Positions 1 to 9,331 of a DNA stretch of 64,000 nt are shown in pieces. The position numbers and the translations under genes were made by a program. Each line of letters starts with the position of its first letter. The first letter of the stretch is position 1. The DNA comes from Streptomyces hokutonensis (GTDB lineage Bacteria > Actinomycetota > Actinomycetes > Streptomycetales > Streptomycetaceae), in assembly GCF_000376565.1 (NCBI RefSeq), contig NZ_BARG01000021.1:124001-188000 (forward strand), in the 5' to 3' direction. The notes beneath the pieces are model-generated. The model was not told where the DNA came from, did no database searches, and saw only the letters and a program-made list of their open reading frames with translations.

Positions 1-621
1 CGGCACGAGGTGCACGGACTGCACCTCGCCGGGCGTCAGCGCCACGGTCGCCTGGCCCCGCACGGTGTCGACGTCGTCGGGCCGCGCCGGATCGTGCCCC
101 TTGACCAGGGCCTGGAGCTCCAGCGGTACGGCGGACATGGGCAGCACGCGCCCGTGCGCGCCGAGCAGCTTGCCGACCAGGTCGAGGGCCTGCACATGGT
201 CCCCGAGCTGCTCCCACAGGGCGACGATCAGCAGATTGCCGACCGCGTGCTCGTGCAGGTCGCCCTTGGACTGGAAGCGGTGCTGGATGACGCGGGCCCA
301 GGTCTGGCCCCAGTCGTCGTCGCCGCACAGCGCGGCCAGGGCCTTGCGCAGGTCGCCCGGGGGCAGCACGCCCAGTTCGTCGCGCAGGCGGCCGCTGGAG
401 CCGCCGTCGTCGGCCACGGTGACGACGGCGGTGAGGTCGCCGGTGATCCGGCGCAGTGCGGTGAGCGAGGCGGACAGCCCCATACCGCCGCCGAGGGCGA
501 CCACCTTGGGCTGGGTGCCCCGTCGGCGCGGCTTGCCGCCGCGGGCCTCCACGGGCCTGGTCGTACGTCCCTCGGGCACCACTCGGCGCAGCCGGCCGAG
601 CCGTGGGCTACGTCCCGTCAT
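1..621 (-). CDS. yvcK: Gluconeogenesis factor YvcK/CofD-like protein, 3' part cut by window edge
   Basis: The first 207 residues are present; the C-terminus lies before base 1. YvcK-family proteins resemble CofD, bind UDP-sugars, and are linked to carbon flux and cell-wall homeostasis. Visible features are the nucleotide-binding GGGMGLS near residues 44-50, the family-typical DDGGSSGRL at about 71-79 and a GDLRKAL stretch at about 89. An Arg-rich extension of about 35 residues precedes the conserved core. The ATG overlaps the rapZ stop codon (ATGA), so translation is coupled. The order uvrC-rapZ-yvcK is the standard actinobacterial arrangement; whiA normally follows, outside this window. The family call is secure. 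The biochemical role in this organism is inferred. Confidence 0.93.
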   Translation of the reverse strand, partial: MTGRSPRLGRLRRVVPEGRTTRPVEARGGKPRRRGTQPKVVALGGGMGLSASLTALRRITGDLTAVVTVADDGGSSGRLRDELGVLPPGDLRKALAALCGDDDWGQTWARVIQHRFQSKGDLHEHAVGNLLIVALWEQLGDHVQALDLVGKLLGAHGRVLPMSAVPLELQALVKGHDPARPDDVDTVRGQATVALTPGEVQSVHLVP

Positions 622-1625
622 TCCCGTCCCATGTCCCGGTGTACGACCACCGTCTCGACGCCCTCGGCCACGAGCCGCGCGGCGAGCTTCTCCGCCGTGG
701 CGACCGAGCGGTGCTTGCCGCCGGTGCAGCCGATCGCGATCGTCACGTACCGCTTGCCCTCGCGGCGGTAGCCGGCCGCGATGAGGCGCAGCAGCTCGGC
801 GTACCGGTCGAGGAACTCCTTGGCGCCGGGCTGGTTGAAGACGTACGCCGAGACCTCTTCGTTGAGGCCGTTGAAGGGGCGCAGCTCCGGAATCCAGTGC
901 GGGTTGGGCAGGAAGCGCATGTCGGCGACCAGGTCGGCGTCCACGGGGAGGCCGTACTTGAAGCCGAAGGACATGACGGTGGCCCGCAGTTCGGGCTCCT
1001 CCTCGCCGGCGAACTGGGCGTCCATCTTGGCGCGCAGTTCGTGGACGTTGAGGCTGGAGGTGTCGATGACGAGGTCGGCGTCGCCGCGCAGTTCGCGCAG
1101 CAGCTCGCGCTCGGCGTCGATGCCGTCGACGATGCGGCCGTCGCCCTGGAGGGGGTGCGGGCGGCGCACGGACTCGAAGCGGCGCACCAGGGCGTCGTCG
1201 GAGGACTCCAGGAAGACGATCCGCCGGGTGACGTTCTTCGACTCCAGGTCGGCGAGGGACTCGCGGAGGTTGTCGAAGAAGCGCCTGCCGCGTACGTCGA
1301 CGACGACCGCGATCCGTGCCACGTTGCCCTGGGAGCGGGCGCCGAGCTCCACCATGGTGGGGATCAGGGCGGGCGGGAGGTTGTCGACGACGAACCAGCC
1401 GAGGTCCTCCAGACACTTGGCGGCCGTGGACCGCCCGGCCCCGGACATGCCGGAGATGATCACCAGCTCGGGGATGGCCGCCTCGGGCACCCCGCCGGCT
1501 GTCGTGCTGTCCGTGCTCACCTGTGCTCCGTCGTCCTGGACCGCCTGCTGCGAAGCCTGATCGTCGCCCGTTTCCTTGTGCGTCCGATCTCGGTCCGCTG
1601 TGGGCTGCTTCTCTTGTTCCGTCAT
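618..1625 (-). CDS. rapZ: RNase adapter/nucleotide-binding protein RapZ (YvcJ family)
   Basis: 335 residues. A disordered acidic/polar N-terminal extension of about 50 residues precedes the core, which begins with a P-loop GMSGAGRST at about 59-67. Arg replaces the usual Lys here, as is common in actinobacterial members. DNLPP follows at about 81-85, and the C-terminal signature [10 protein letters not shown] is at about 299-308. In E. coli RapZ binds a small RNA and controls glucosamine-6-phosphate synthase; in Gram-positives YvcJ is a GTP/ATP-binding protein of less certain role. The ATG overlaps the uvrC stop by four bases and its own stop overlaps the yvcK start, so the three genes form one translationally coupled operon. 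Confidence 0.95.
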   Translation of the reverse strand: MTEQEKQPTADRDRTHKETGDDQASQQAVQDDGAQVSTDSTTAGGVPEAAIPELVIISGMSGAGRSTAAKCLEDLGWFVVDNLPPALIPTMVELGARSQGNVARIAVVVDVRGRRFFDNLRESLADLESKNVTRRIVFLESSDDALVRRFESVRRPHPLQGDGRIVDGIDAERELLRELRGDADLVIDTSSLNVHELRAKMDAQFAGEEEPELRATVMSFGFKYGLPVDADLVADMRFLPNPHWIPELRPFNGLNEEVSAYVFNQPGAKEFLDRYAELLRLIAAGYRREGKRYVTIAIGCTGGKHRSVATAEKLAARLVAEGVETVVVHRDMGRE

Positions 1626-3673
1626 GTCTCCTGCCCCCGTCGCTCGTCCGGGGCGCCCGCGGGTACGGGCTCCCCCGGTGCACCCGCCGTCGTCGCGGGT
1701 GTCCCGTCTTCCATGTCATCCATGATCTCTCCAGTCGCCGTGTTCACGGCGGGTGCGGCCGGGGCCGCCTGGGCGAGGGCCACCGCGATGGTCTCGGCGG
1801 TCTTGCGACCTATGCCCGGAACCTCGCAGATCTGATCGATTGTCGCGGATCGCAGCTTCTTCACCGAACCGAAGTGCTTGATCAGCGCCTGCTTGCGGGT
1901 CTCGCCGAGTCCGGGCACGTCGTCCAGGGGGCTCGCCCGGAAGCGCTTGGCGCGCTTGGCGCGCTGGTAGGTGATCGCGAAGCGGTGGGCCTCGTCGCGG
2001 ACGCGCTGGAGGAGGTAGAGGCCCTCGCTGGTGCGGGGCAGCACCACCGGGTCGTCCTCGTCGGGCAGCCAGACCTCCTCCAGGCGCTTGGCGAGACCGC
2101 ACACGGCGATGTCGTCGATGCCGAGCTCGTCGAGGGCCTTCTTGGCGGCGGCGACCTGCGGCTGGCCGCCGTCGACCACCACGAGCTGCGGCGGATAGGC
2201 GAACCGCTTGGGACGGCCCTCGTCGTCCTTCAGGTCCGTGAGCTCGTCGCCGTCCGCCCACTCCCCCGTCTTCTCCTTCTCGGCGAGATAGCGCCGGAAG
2301 CGGCGGGTGATCACCTCGTGCATCGAGCGGACGTCGTCCTGGCCCTCGAAGCCCTTGATCTGGAAGCGGCGGTACTCGCTCTTGCGCGACAGCCCGTCCT
2401 CGAAGACGACCATGGACGCCACCACGTCGTCGCCCTGGAGGTGCGAGATGTCGTAGCACTCGATCCTGAGGGGGGCGCTGTCCAGGTCGAGGGCCTCGGA
2501 GATCTCCTCCAGGGCGCGCGAGCGGGTGGTGAGGTCGGAGGCGCGCTTGGTCTTGTGGAGGATCAGCGACTGCTGGGCGTTGCGCGCGACGGTCTCCATG
2601 AGGGACTTCTTGTCGCCGCGCTGCGGGATGCGCAGCGACACGTTCGACCCGCGCCGGTCCGTCAGCCACTGCTGGACCGGCTCCACCGGGTCGGGCAGGG
2701 CCGGGACGAGGACCTCCTTGGGGACGGAGTCCCCGGTCTCCTCGCCGTAGAGCTGCTGGAGGGCGTGCTCGACCAGGGCCGCGGTGGTGACGTCCTCGAC
2801 CTTGTCGGTGACCCAGCCGCGCTGACCGCGGACGCGTCCGCCGCGGACGTGGAAGATCTGGACGGCGGCCTCCAGCTCGTCCTCGGCGACCGCGATCAGG
2901 TCGGCGTCGGTGGCGTCGGCGAGGACGACCGCGCTCTTCTCCATGGCCTTGCGCAGGGCCTCGATGTCGTCGCGCAGGCGGGCCGCCCGCTCGTACTCCA
3001 TCTCCTCGGCCGCCTCCGTCATCCGCTGCTCCAGGCGGCGGATGTACGTGCCGGTGCGGCCGGCCATGAAGTCGCTGAACTCCTCGGCCAGTTCGCGGTG
3101 CTCCTCCTCGGAGACGCGGCCGACGCAGGGCGCGGAGCACTTGCCGATGTAGCCGAGCAGACAGGGGCGGCCAGTACGGGCGGCGTTCTTGAAGACGCCC
3201 GCCGAGCAGGTGCGGACGGGGAACACGCGCAGCAGCAGGTCCACGGTGTCGCGGATCGCCCACGCGTGTCCGTACGGCCCGAAGTAGCGGACGCCCTTCT
3301 TCTTGTGACCGCGCATCACCTGTACGCGCGGGTACTCCTCGTTCATCGTCACCGCGAGGTACGGGTAGCTCTTGTCGTCGCGGTACTTGACGTTGAACCG
3401 GGGGTCGAACTCCTTGATCCAGGAGTACTCCAGCTGAAGTGCCTCGACCTCCGTGGACACGACCGTCCACTCCACCGACGCGGCCGTGGTGACCATCGTG
3501 CGCGTGCGCGGGTGGAGTCCGGCCAGGTCCTGGAAGTAGTTCGCCAGGCGCTGGCGCAGGCTCTTCGCCTTTCCGACGTAGATCACCCGGCGGTGCTCGT
3601 CGCGGAACTTGTAGACCCCGGGCGAGTCCGGGATCTCTCCCGGCCTGGGGCGGTAGCTGGAGGGATCGGCCAT
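1622..3673 (-). CDS. uvrC: Excinuclease ABC subunit UvrC
   Basis: 683 residues. UvrC makes both incisions in nucleotide excision repair after UvrAB has located the lesion. The GIY-YIG nuclease domain starts at about residue 18 (SPGVYKF, then [14 protein letters not shown]). A UVR motif ([18 protein letters not shown]) lies near 230-248. The RNase-H-like endonuclease core contains [10 protein letters not shown] at about 405, and two helix-hairpin-helix motifs ([22 protein letters not shown]) sit near the C-terminus. A Pro/Gly/Ala-rich tail of about 50 residues follows. The ATG lies only 7 bp after a PafBC-type -10 box, which suggests a leaderless mRNA. It heads the uvrC-rapZ-yvcK operon. Confidence 0.97.
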   Translation of the reverse strand: MADPSSYRPRPGEIPDSPGVYKFRDEHRRVIYVGKAKSLRQRLANYFQDLAGLHPRTRTMVTTAASVEWTVVSTEVEALQLEYSWIKEFDPRFNVKYRDDKSYPYLAVTMNEEYPRVQVMRGHKKKGVRYFGPYGHAWAIRDTVDLLLRVFPVRTCSAGVFKNAARTGRPCLLGYIGKCSAPCVGRVSEEEHRELAEEFSDFMAGRTGTYIRRLEQRMTEAAEEMEYERAARLRDDIEALRKAMEKSAVVLADATDADLIAVAEDELEAAVQIFHVRGGRVRGQRGWVTDKVEDVTTAALVEHALQQLYGEETGDSVPKEVLVPALPDPVEPVQQWLTDRRGSNVSLRIPQRGDKKSLMETVARNAQQSLILHKTKRASDLTTRSRALEEISEALDLDSAPLRIECYDISHLQGDDVVASMVVFEDGLSRKSEYRRFQIKGFEGQDDVRSMHEVITRRFRRYLAEKEKTGEWADGDELTDLKDDEGRPKRFAYPPQLVVVDGGQPQVAAAKKALDELGIDDIAVCGLAKRLEEVWLPDEDDPVVLPRTSEGLYLLQRVRDEAHRFAITYQRAKRAKRFRASPLDDVPGLGETRKQALIKHFGSVKKLRSATIDQICEVPGIGRKTAETIAVALAQAAPAAPAVNTATGEIMDDMEDGTPATTAGAPGEPVPAGAPDERRGQET

Positions 3674-3680
3674 GTTTCAC

Positions 3681-3703
3681 ACCCTACTGGCGCGGAGTGA
3701 CAG
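3681..3703 (-). promoter_or_regulatory. PafBC/RecA-NDp-type promoter of uvrC
   Basis: Read on the minus strand, CTGTCACTC is followed by exactly 8 bp and then TAGGGT. The LexA-independent damage promoter consensus is TTGTCAGTG-N8-TAGGGT. The -10 and spacing are perfect, while three bases of the upstream element differ. The -10 ends 7 bp before the uvrC ATG, the same geometry as at uvrB and ogt. It is the weakest of the five copies in this window. Confidence 0.6.
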
Positions 3704-3723
3704 CGCGGCGGGGCTGTGGACAA

Positions 3724-3742
3724 CGCCGGGCACGCCCCGGCG
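3724..3742 (-). terminator. Hairpin downstream of the LuxR response regulator
   Basis: A perfect stem CGCCGGG/CCCGGCG with a 5-base loop lies 6 bases past the response regulator stop codon and just upstream of the uvrC promoter. There is no T-tract, which is usual for Streptomyces terminators. Confidence 0.5.
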
Positions 3743-3748
3743 GAACTC

Positions 3749-4420
3749 CTACCGCGACTCCAGAAAGGTGAGAACCGCCAGGACCCGGCGGTGGTCGTCG
3801 GCGGCCTCCGGAAGGCGGAGTTTGCCCAGGATGCTGCGGACGTGCTTCTCGACGGTGCCCTCGGTGACCCACAGCCTGCGGCCGATGCCGGCGTTGGAGC
3901 GGCCCTCCGCCATCAGTGCCAGGACCTCGCGCTCGCGGGTGCTGAGGACGGACAGCGGGTCGTCGCGGCGCTGCGCCGAGAACAGCTCGTGCACCAGGGA
4001 GGGGTCGACGACCGAGCCGCCCTTGTGGATGCGGTCGAGGGCCTCGATGAAGTCGTCGACGACCGTCACCCGGCTCTTGAGGAGATACCCGATCCGGTGC
4101 CCGCCGGCCAGCAGCTCCAGGGCCTCCTCGACCTCGACGTACGCCGAGAGGACGAGGATGCCGGTGCCGGGGTGGCGCTCCCGGATCTTACGGGCCGCCT
4201 TGAGGCCCTCGGTGGAGTGGTCCGGGGGCATCCTGATGTCGACGATCGCGAGGTCGGGCCGCTCGGTGTCCACCAGTTCCAGGAGCCGTTCCGCGTCACC
4301 GGCCTGGCCCGCCACCTGGTAGCCCAGGCGTTCGCACAGGCTCGCCAGGCCCTCTCTGAGCAGGACGTCGTCATCCGCGAGAACGACCCTTCCCCGCGCG
4401 GTCTGCTGCGATGCGTCCAT
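3749..4420 (-). CDS. LuxR/NarL-family response regulator
   Basis: 223 residues. The receiver domain covers about 10-130, with the acidic cluster DDD at 16-18, phospho-acceptor Asp61 in IVDIRMP, a switch Ser near 92 and Lys115. A LuxR helix-turn-helix domain (LSTREREVLALMAEG, then TEGTVEKHVRSI) spans about 155-210. All residues needed for phosphotransfer are present. The gene lies downstream of the sensor kinase at 4886-7597 in the same direction, but 465 bp away, so it may have its own promoter. Its target genes are not evident; the divergent receiver and the solute-binding lipoprotein of the same block are candidates. Confidence 0.92.
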   Translation of the reverse strand: MDASQQTARGRVVLADDDVLLREGLASLCERLGYQVAGQAGDAERLLELVDTERPDLAIVDIRMPPDHSTEGLKAARKIRERHPGTGILVLSAYVEVEEALELLAGGHRIGYLLKSRVTVVDDFIEALDRIHKGGSVVDPSLVHELFSAQRRDDPLSVLSTREREVLALMAEGRSNAGIGRRLWVTEGTVEKHVRSILGKLRLPEAADDHRRVLAVLTFLESR

Positions 4421-4627
4421 CGTCTCGGCTCCCCTTGCCCGACCGGTGCCGTGCGCCAGGCACAGCCTGCCGGACCCGGTCGGGTACGGCTAGTGGGTAA
4501 GGGAATTGGGGGGTGACCGTGACGACAGGGGGCCGGGTCCGGACGATTCTCGAAGCAGTGCGGACGCGAGCGGACCGGTCGCCCCGGGTGAGGGGTTTCG
4601 GGCCGCGGGTCGGAAGGGCTGCGGGAG

Positions 4628-4780
4628 ATGCGGCGGACACGGGCGGAGAGACGACGGCGGTCGGTCCGTGTCCACCGGTACGAGGACGACACCCGGTCCC
4701 CGAAGGACTTCCTGGACCCCCGGGACCCGGACGTGGTGCGTGCCGAGCAGCTGCGCGCCGACCCCGCGCGGCACCCCTGA
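4628..4780 (+). CDS. Candidate small basic/acidic protein between kinase and regulator
   Basis: 50 residues from ATG, not recognised. The N-terminus is a run of Arg (RRTRAERRRRSVRVHRY) and the C-terminal half is acidic and Pro-rich (EDDTRSPKDFLDP). From codon 14 onward nearly every third base is G or C, which is what a real Streptomyces gene shows, but the first 11 codons include rarer triplets. A weak GGGAG lies directly before the ATG. It occupies the 465-bp gap (4421-4885) between the kinase and regulator on the opposite strand. I see nothing else in that gap beyond presumed promoter DNA for the regulator. It could be chance coding potential. Confidence 0.4.
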   Translation: MRRTRAERRRRSVRVHRYEDDTRSPKDFLDPRDPDVVRAEQLRADPARHP

Positions 4781-4885
4781 AGCCGGACGGTCGCCTCTCC
4801 GTCCGAGAAGACCGCCCGACGCGTACGCGACGTCACCGAGTCCACGCTCCCCCGGCCTGGACCCCACCGCGTACGCCTCGGGCGG

Positions 4886-7597
4886 TCACAGCTCCGTTGC
4901 GGGCAGCGGCAGCCGCACGGTGAGTGTCGTGCCCTCCCCCGGTGGGCTGTCGACGCGCAGCTTGCCGCCGATCGCCTCCACCCGGTCGACGAGTCCGATG
5001 AGCCCGGAGCCGTGTCCGAGATCGGCGCCGCCCGCTCCGTCGTCGGCGATCGTCACCTCCAGGACGTCGTCCCCGGCCCGCGCGGTCACCCGCACGAAGC
5101 TCGCGCGCGCGTGCTTGGCGGCGTTGGTGAAGGACTCGGAGGTCACGTAGTAGACGGCGACCTCCGTCTGTTCCGGGAGACGGCCCGGAGGCAGCCGCAG
5201 GTCGAGTTCCACCGGGACGGCCGAACGGCGGGCGAGCGCGCGCAGGGCGGGGCCCAGGCCGCCCTTGGAGAGGATCGCGGGGTGGATGCCACGCGCGACC
5301 TGAAGCAGGTCGGTGAAGGCGTCGTCGAGGCCCTTGGCGATGTGTTCCAGTTGCTCGGCGAGTTCCTCCGGCTGTTCGTCCAGCATCGACTGGGCCGTTC
5401 TGAGGTCGAGTTGGAGCGAGACGATCCGCTGCTGGACGCCGTCGTGCAGATCGCGTTCGATACGGCGCCTGGAGGCGTCCCCGGCGGCCACCACGCGCGC
5501 GCGTGACGCCGTGAGCTGGTCGCGGCTGTCGGCGTTGGCGAGGGCGGTGGCGACGAGTTCGGTGAAGTCGGCGAGCCGGGACTCGGTGCCCGGGGGCAGC
5601 GGTTCGGGTCCGGCGGCGGTCGCGACGACGGCACCCCACAGCCGGTCGTCCACGACGATGGGGGCGCCCACCGAGCGGCCCACGCGCGCGGGGCGTGCGG
5701 TGCGGGCCACCTCCTCCGCGGCCTCCGTCGCGGCCGGGTCGGTCTCGGCGGTGGGCCCGTGGGCGGCTCCGAGGACGGTGGCCGTTCCGTCGGCGCCGTA
5801 GCGCAGGACGGCGGCCGAGCCGCTGCTCAGGACCTTGCCCACCTGGTCGGCGACTTCGGAGAACACCTCGTGCGGCGGCACCCCGCGCGCGACGAGGGTG
5901 GCGACCCGGCGCAGCGCGGCCTGTTCACGGGCGGCACGGCGGCTCTCGGTGACATCGCGCGCGGCGGCGTAGATCAGTCCCTCCGCGGTGACCGGGTGGG
6001 CGCTCCACTGGAGCCAGCGTTCGGTGCCGTCGTCCCGGAGGAAGCGGTTCTCGAACTCGCCCAGTTCGACACCCTTCGCCAGCCGGTCGAGGGCGGCACG
6101 CGTGCGTGCCTGGTCCTCCGGGTGCACGAACTCCAGCCAGGGTCTGCCGAGCAGCGCCTCGGCGGAGTGGCCGAGGGTCCGCTCGAAGGCGGGGTTCACG
6201 CGCTTGAAGTAGCCGTCGAGTCCCGCGATGCACAACAGGTCGAGGGAGAGGTGGAAGATGCTCGCCAGTTCCTGCTCGGCCTTGTCGCGTCGCCCGTGGG
6301 CGGCGGCGAAGGATGCCATGGTGCCGTTCATGCCGCCCAGGAGCCGCGCCCACGCCCCTTCGAAGGCGGCGACGTCCGCGCGGTGGCCGAGTCGGTTGTC
6401 GTCGATCGCCACGCTCATGGCGTTGATCTCGGCGGCGAGCCGTCCGGTGGTGACCCTCAGTTCGCGGAACGTGTCGGCGACGGCGCCGAGTTCGTCCCGG
6501 CCGGCGTACCGGATGTCGTACGACAGATCGCCCCCGGAGAGTGCCCGGGCGCCGGCGGAGACCTCGCCGAGCGGGCGGGTGATCGACAGCCGCAGGGCCA
6601 GTGCGAGGACGGTGACGGCGGCCAGGACGGCCAGCGACACGCCGAGGTCGCGGGTCTCACGCGCGCGTGCGGTGTCCAGGTCGCGCGTGGCGTCACGGCC
6701 CAGTTCGGCGGCGGCCCGGTGCTGGACGACGCGCAGCGCCTCGATGCGCCGGGTGGAGGCGGTCAGCCAACTGTCGTACGTGGGCCAGGCGTTCCGCTGG
6801 GTGTGCGGGTCGGCGAGGATCTCGCGGGTCTTGCGGACGACGAGACCTGGGTGCTGGAGGAGGACGACGTACAGCCTGCCCCTGAGGCCGGCGGGCGCGG
6901 TCCGGCCGAAGTCGTCCAGGAGCGCCTTCTCCAGGGCGGACCAGCGGTCCGTGGCGATGGGGTGCGGGGCGTCGGGGGCGGCGAACAGGACGGCCAGCTC
7001 GGTGCGTTCGCGTTCGGCGGCCTCGATGGCGTTCAGGAGCGCGACGTGGGCGTCGGCGGCCTGGCCCGAGGTGCGGGTCGGGCGGCCGGACTCCAGGGTG
7101 GCGGCCAGCTCCAGGAGGTCGTGCTCGATCGTGTCGTACTGGTCGGCGAGTTGGGGCGCGGTGAGGGAGCCGGTCCCGGTCTGCAGCCGCAGGGCGCGGA
7201 GTTGGCGGCTGCGGGCGTCGAGCCGGCCCGGCACGTCGAGCGGTCCGGTCCGGTCGGCGGCGTCGAGGAGGGCCGCGCGCAGGGCTCCGTCGGTCGCGTG
7301 CTGTGCCCCGGCGCGTTCCTTCAGGGTCGCGGATCCCGGACGCAGCCGGGCCTTCACGGCGGCGATGCGTTCCCTGGCGAGCGCGTCGGTCAGCGCGGTG
7401 GTCCGGAACGACAGCTCGGTCGCCGTCCTGAAGTCCCGCAGGGTCTGGGCGTCGTGCCACTGCGAGACGGCGCCGAACGCGGTGAACGCCATCATGCCGG
7501 TCACCGGGAGCAGCACCAGGAGCATCAGCTTGCGCCCGACGCGCAGCCGGGCGAGGAAGGGGATGCGGAGGTTGGCGGTGGGCCGGGGGCGGCGCAT
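4886..7597 (-). CDS. Large membrane sensor histidine kinase (HAMP-PAS-GAF-HisKA_3)
   Basis: 903 residues. A first transmembrane helix is near 24-45. A helical extracellular region of about 270 residues (possibly of the nitrate/nitrite-sensing NIT type) is followed by a second helix at about 315-337 and a HAMP linker. A PAS/PAC domain (from about 430), a GAF-like domain (about 570-690), a HisKA_3 dimerisation domain with phospho-acceptor His718 in RDLHDGVQQR, and a HATPase domain with the N box NAAKHA and G boxes DDGAGG and GHGSGL complete it. It belongs to the NarL-partner kinase class, matching the LuxR regulator downstream. The lipoprotein gene upstream on the same strand may supply its ligand. 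Confidence 0.93.
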   Translation of the reverse strand: MRRPRPTANLRIPFLARLRVGRKLMLLVLLPVTGMMAFTAFGAVSQWHDAQTLRDFRTATELSFRTTALTDALARERIAAVKARLRPGSATLKERAGAQHATDGALRAALLDAADRTGPLDVPGRLDARSRQLRALRLQTGTGSLTAPQLADQYDTIEHDLLELAATLESGRPTRTSGQAADAHVALLNAIEAAERERTELAVLFAAPDAPHPIATDRWSALEKALLDDFGRTAPAGLRGRLYVVLLQHPGLVVRKTREILADPHTQRNAWPTYDSWLTASTRRIEALRVVQHRAAAELGRDATRDLDTARARETRDLGVSLAVLAAVTVLALALRLSITRPLGEVSAGARALSGGDLSYDIRYAGRDELGAVADTFRELRVTTGRLAAEINAMSVAIDDNRLGHRADVAAFEGAWARLLGGMNGTMASFAAAHGRRDKAEQELASIFHLSLDLLCIAGLDGYFKRVNPAFERTLGHSAEALLGRPWLEFVHPEDQARTRAALDRLAKGVELGEFENRFLRDDGTERWLQWSAHPVTAEGLIYAAARDVTESRRAAREQAALRRVATLVARGVPPHEVFSEVADQVGKVLSSGSAAVLRYGADGTATVLGAAHGPTAETDPAATEAAEEVARTARPARVGRSVGAPIVVDDRLWGAVVATAAGPEPLPPGTESRLADFTELVATALANADSRDQLTASRARVVAAGDASRRRIERDLHDGVQQRIVSLQLDLRTAQSMLDEQPEELAEQLEHIAKGLDDAFTDLLQVARGIHPAILSKGGLGPALRALARRSAVPVELDLRLPPGRLPEQTEVAVYYVTSESFTNAAKHARASFVRVTARAGDDVLEVTIADDGAGGADLGHGSGLIGLVDRVEAIGGKLRVDSPPGEGTTLTVRLPLPATEL

Positions 7598-7740
7598 GGC
7601 GGGCTTCAGCAGCGGCCGGTGGGTGGGGAGTGCGGATGGTGGTCGGTCACATGCTCAGCCTGCCCCGAACCAGCCATGATCGTCAGGGTCTTGGCTAGGA
7701 CGAGTACCGCCGAGCCGGGCACGCACGCGTGGCGCTCGGG

Positions 7741-7764
7741 GCGGGCACGCACGCGTGCCGCCCG
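7741..7764 (-). terminator. Hairpin after the solute-binding lipoprotein gene
   Basis: GGGCACGC pairs with GCGTGCC/CCC with one bulged base, directly after the stop codon and AAAA on the minus strand. A second, similar GGCACGCACGCGTGG-type sequence lies at about 7719-7732. It probably attenuates read-through into the kinase gene. Confidence 0.45.
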
Positions 7765-7767
7765 TTT

Positions 7768-9159
7768 TCACGAGGTGTTCGTCGGATACCCGTCGTGCGC
7801 CGCGAGGTCCTTGTCGATCTTCTTGGCGGCCTCGTCCAGGGTGGCCCGGACCGGAGCCCGATCGAAGATGATCTTCGCGAAGGCCCGGGAGAAGGCGTCG
7901 CTGATCGCCGGATAGGCCGGCGTCTGCGGCCGGGGCCGGGCCACGCCGTCCCGGAGCTGTTCGATGAACAGATGCTCGGGGCCGCCCGGTGCGTACTGCG
8001 ACGAGAGCTTGATCGCGCTCTCGGTGGCCGGGATCGCCCCGTTGGCCACGGTCATCCGGTGCACCTGGGCGGGCTGGAGCAGGAAGGACAGGAAGCGCCA
8101 GACGGCGTCCCCGTCGGCGTTGCCCGCCGGGACGCCCCACTGGAAGGAGCCCATGCCGGTGACGGTGCCCTGGCCGAAATCGGGCAGCGGGACGATCGTG
8201 ACGTCCCCGGGGAAGGCCTTGTTGAATTCCGGATAGGTCCAGTGGCCGCACCAGGAGATCGCGCTGCGGCCGCTGACGAACGCCTTGTCGTCCTTGACCA
8301 TGTCGATGAGCCCGGCCCTGGCCCAGTTCTGCATGGTGGTGAGCGCCTCGACCGAACCGGGGCCGTTCACATAGCCCTCGGCGGTGCGGTGGTTGCCGGG
8401 CTCCACGAGGTCGCCGCCCGCCGACCACACGGCGGGTGCGAAGCCGTAGGTGTTCCACTCCTGGCCCGGCTGCGAGTAGACGAGCCGCAGGTCGAGCGGT
8501 GCCTTGTAGCCCTGGGTGCGCAACTTGCGGAGGATGCCGGTCAGTTCGGTGGCCGTCCAGGCGTCCTTGGGGCCGGTGGGGATCCGTATTCCGGCCTTCT
8601 TCATGACGGACTTGCGCACATACAGGCCCATGCCCGAGTCGAAGGTGCCGATGCCCCACAACCTGCCCGCGTAGGTGCCCTGTTGACGGATCGTCGGCAG
8701 CAGGTCGGCACGGACGCTGGCGGGCACGCAGGAGTCGATCGGCCGGAGCTTGCCCGACCATGCGTAGCTGTAGAGGTTGGGCCCGTCGAAGTCGAGGAGG
8801 TCGGGCAGGTCCCCGCTGGCGGCGGCGGACAGCACCAGGTCGTTGTAGACGCGGTTCTCCGGGAGGGTGACCAGCGAGACCCGCACCTTCTTCTGCCGCT
8901 GGTTGAACTCCTTCACCTGGCTCTGCAGCGTGGTGAACTCGCCGCTCGGGCCCGCGTGGAACCACACGGTGATGTGCGCCGTGCCGTTGATCTTCCCGTC
9001 GCAGGTGGTGTCCTTCGGGGACGCGCTCACCCCCTTGGCGTCGCTCCCGCCGCCGTCGCACGCGGCCAGCAGCAGGGCCGCGCACAGCACCCAGGGGACC
9101 AGGGTGCCCCGTACCCGGCGAACCGCGGGCCACGCGCGCGTGGCGCTCGTACCGCTCAT
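7768..9159 (-). CDS. Family-1 extracellular solute-binding lipoprotein, no transporter nearby
   Basis: 463 residues. The N-terminus has Arg residues, a hydrophobic core and a lipobox LLAAC with Cys34, so it is predicted to be an exported lipoprotein. The remainder resembles ABC sugar-binding proteins of family 1 (for example AHITVWFHAGPSGEF after the N-terminus, AWTATELTGILRKL, GMGSFQWGVPAG). No permease or ATPase gene accompanies it. The next gene downstream on the same strand, 170 bp away, is a sensor kinase. This suggests a role in presenting a ligand to the kinase, though it could also serve a distant permease pair. The divergent receiver gene starts 172 bp away. Confidence 0.88.
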   Translation of the reverse strand: MSGTSATRAWPAVRRVRGTLVPWVLCAALLLAACDGGGSDAKGVSASPKDTTCDGKINGTAHITVWFHAGPSGEFTTLQSQVKEFNQRQKKVRVSLVTLPENRVYNDLVLSAAASGDLPDLLDFDGPNLYSYAWSGKLRPIDSCVPASVRADLLPTIRQQGTYAGRLWGIGTFDSGMGLYVRKSVMKKAGIRIPTGPKDAWTATELTGILRKLRTQGYKAPLDLRLVYSQPGQEWNTYGFAPAVWSAGGDLVEPGNHRTAEGYVNGPGSVEALTTMQNWARAGLIDMVKDDKAFVSGRSAISWCGHWTYPEFNKAFPGDVTIVPLPDFGQGTVTGMGSFQWGVPAGNADGDAVWRFLSFLLQPAQVHRMTVANGAIPATESAIKLSSQYAPGGPEHLFIEQLRDGVARPRPQTPAYPAISDAFSRAFAKIIFDRAPVRATLDEAAKKIDKDLAAHDGYPTNTS

Positions 9160-9281
9160 GGCACACCCCCACTCGACCGGCCGACTCGGCCTCCCCAGGG
9201 TGGCGACATGCTACCGCCCGTCGTGTCGCCATCGCCCTGTGTGCACGAGAACCTCCTTTCATGGCACGGGACTTCAGCACT

Positions 9282-9297
9282 TTCCGGCTAGCCGGAA
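9282..9297. promoter_or_regulatory. Perfect 16-bp palindrome in divergent promoter region
   Basis: TTCCGGCTAGCCGGAA is an uninterrupted 16-bp palindrome. It is centred about 42 bp before the stand-alone receiver ATG and about 130 bp from the divergent lipoprotein start. Its position and symmetry suit a dimeric regulator. The protein that binds it is unknown; the LuxR regulator of the same block is a candidate. Confidence 0.45.
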
Positions 9298-9331
9298 GGC
9301 GCGAGGGACCGCTCGTTGGCAAGCTGTGGAC

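Noticed and set aside
1523..3700. Long open frame antisense to uvrC, and similar ones antisense to uvrA, uvrB, the kinase and the FUSC gene
   Set aside because: They mirror the codon bias of the real gene on the other strand, show no family similarity and would overlap essential genes entirely.
4490..4867. 125-codon frame on the minus strand between kinase and regulator
   Set aside because: The composition is random Pro/Gly/Arg with no ribosome-binding site; the opposite-strand 50-codon frame fits codon bias better.
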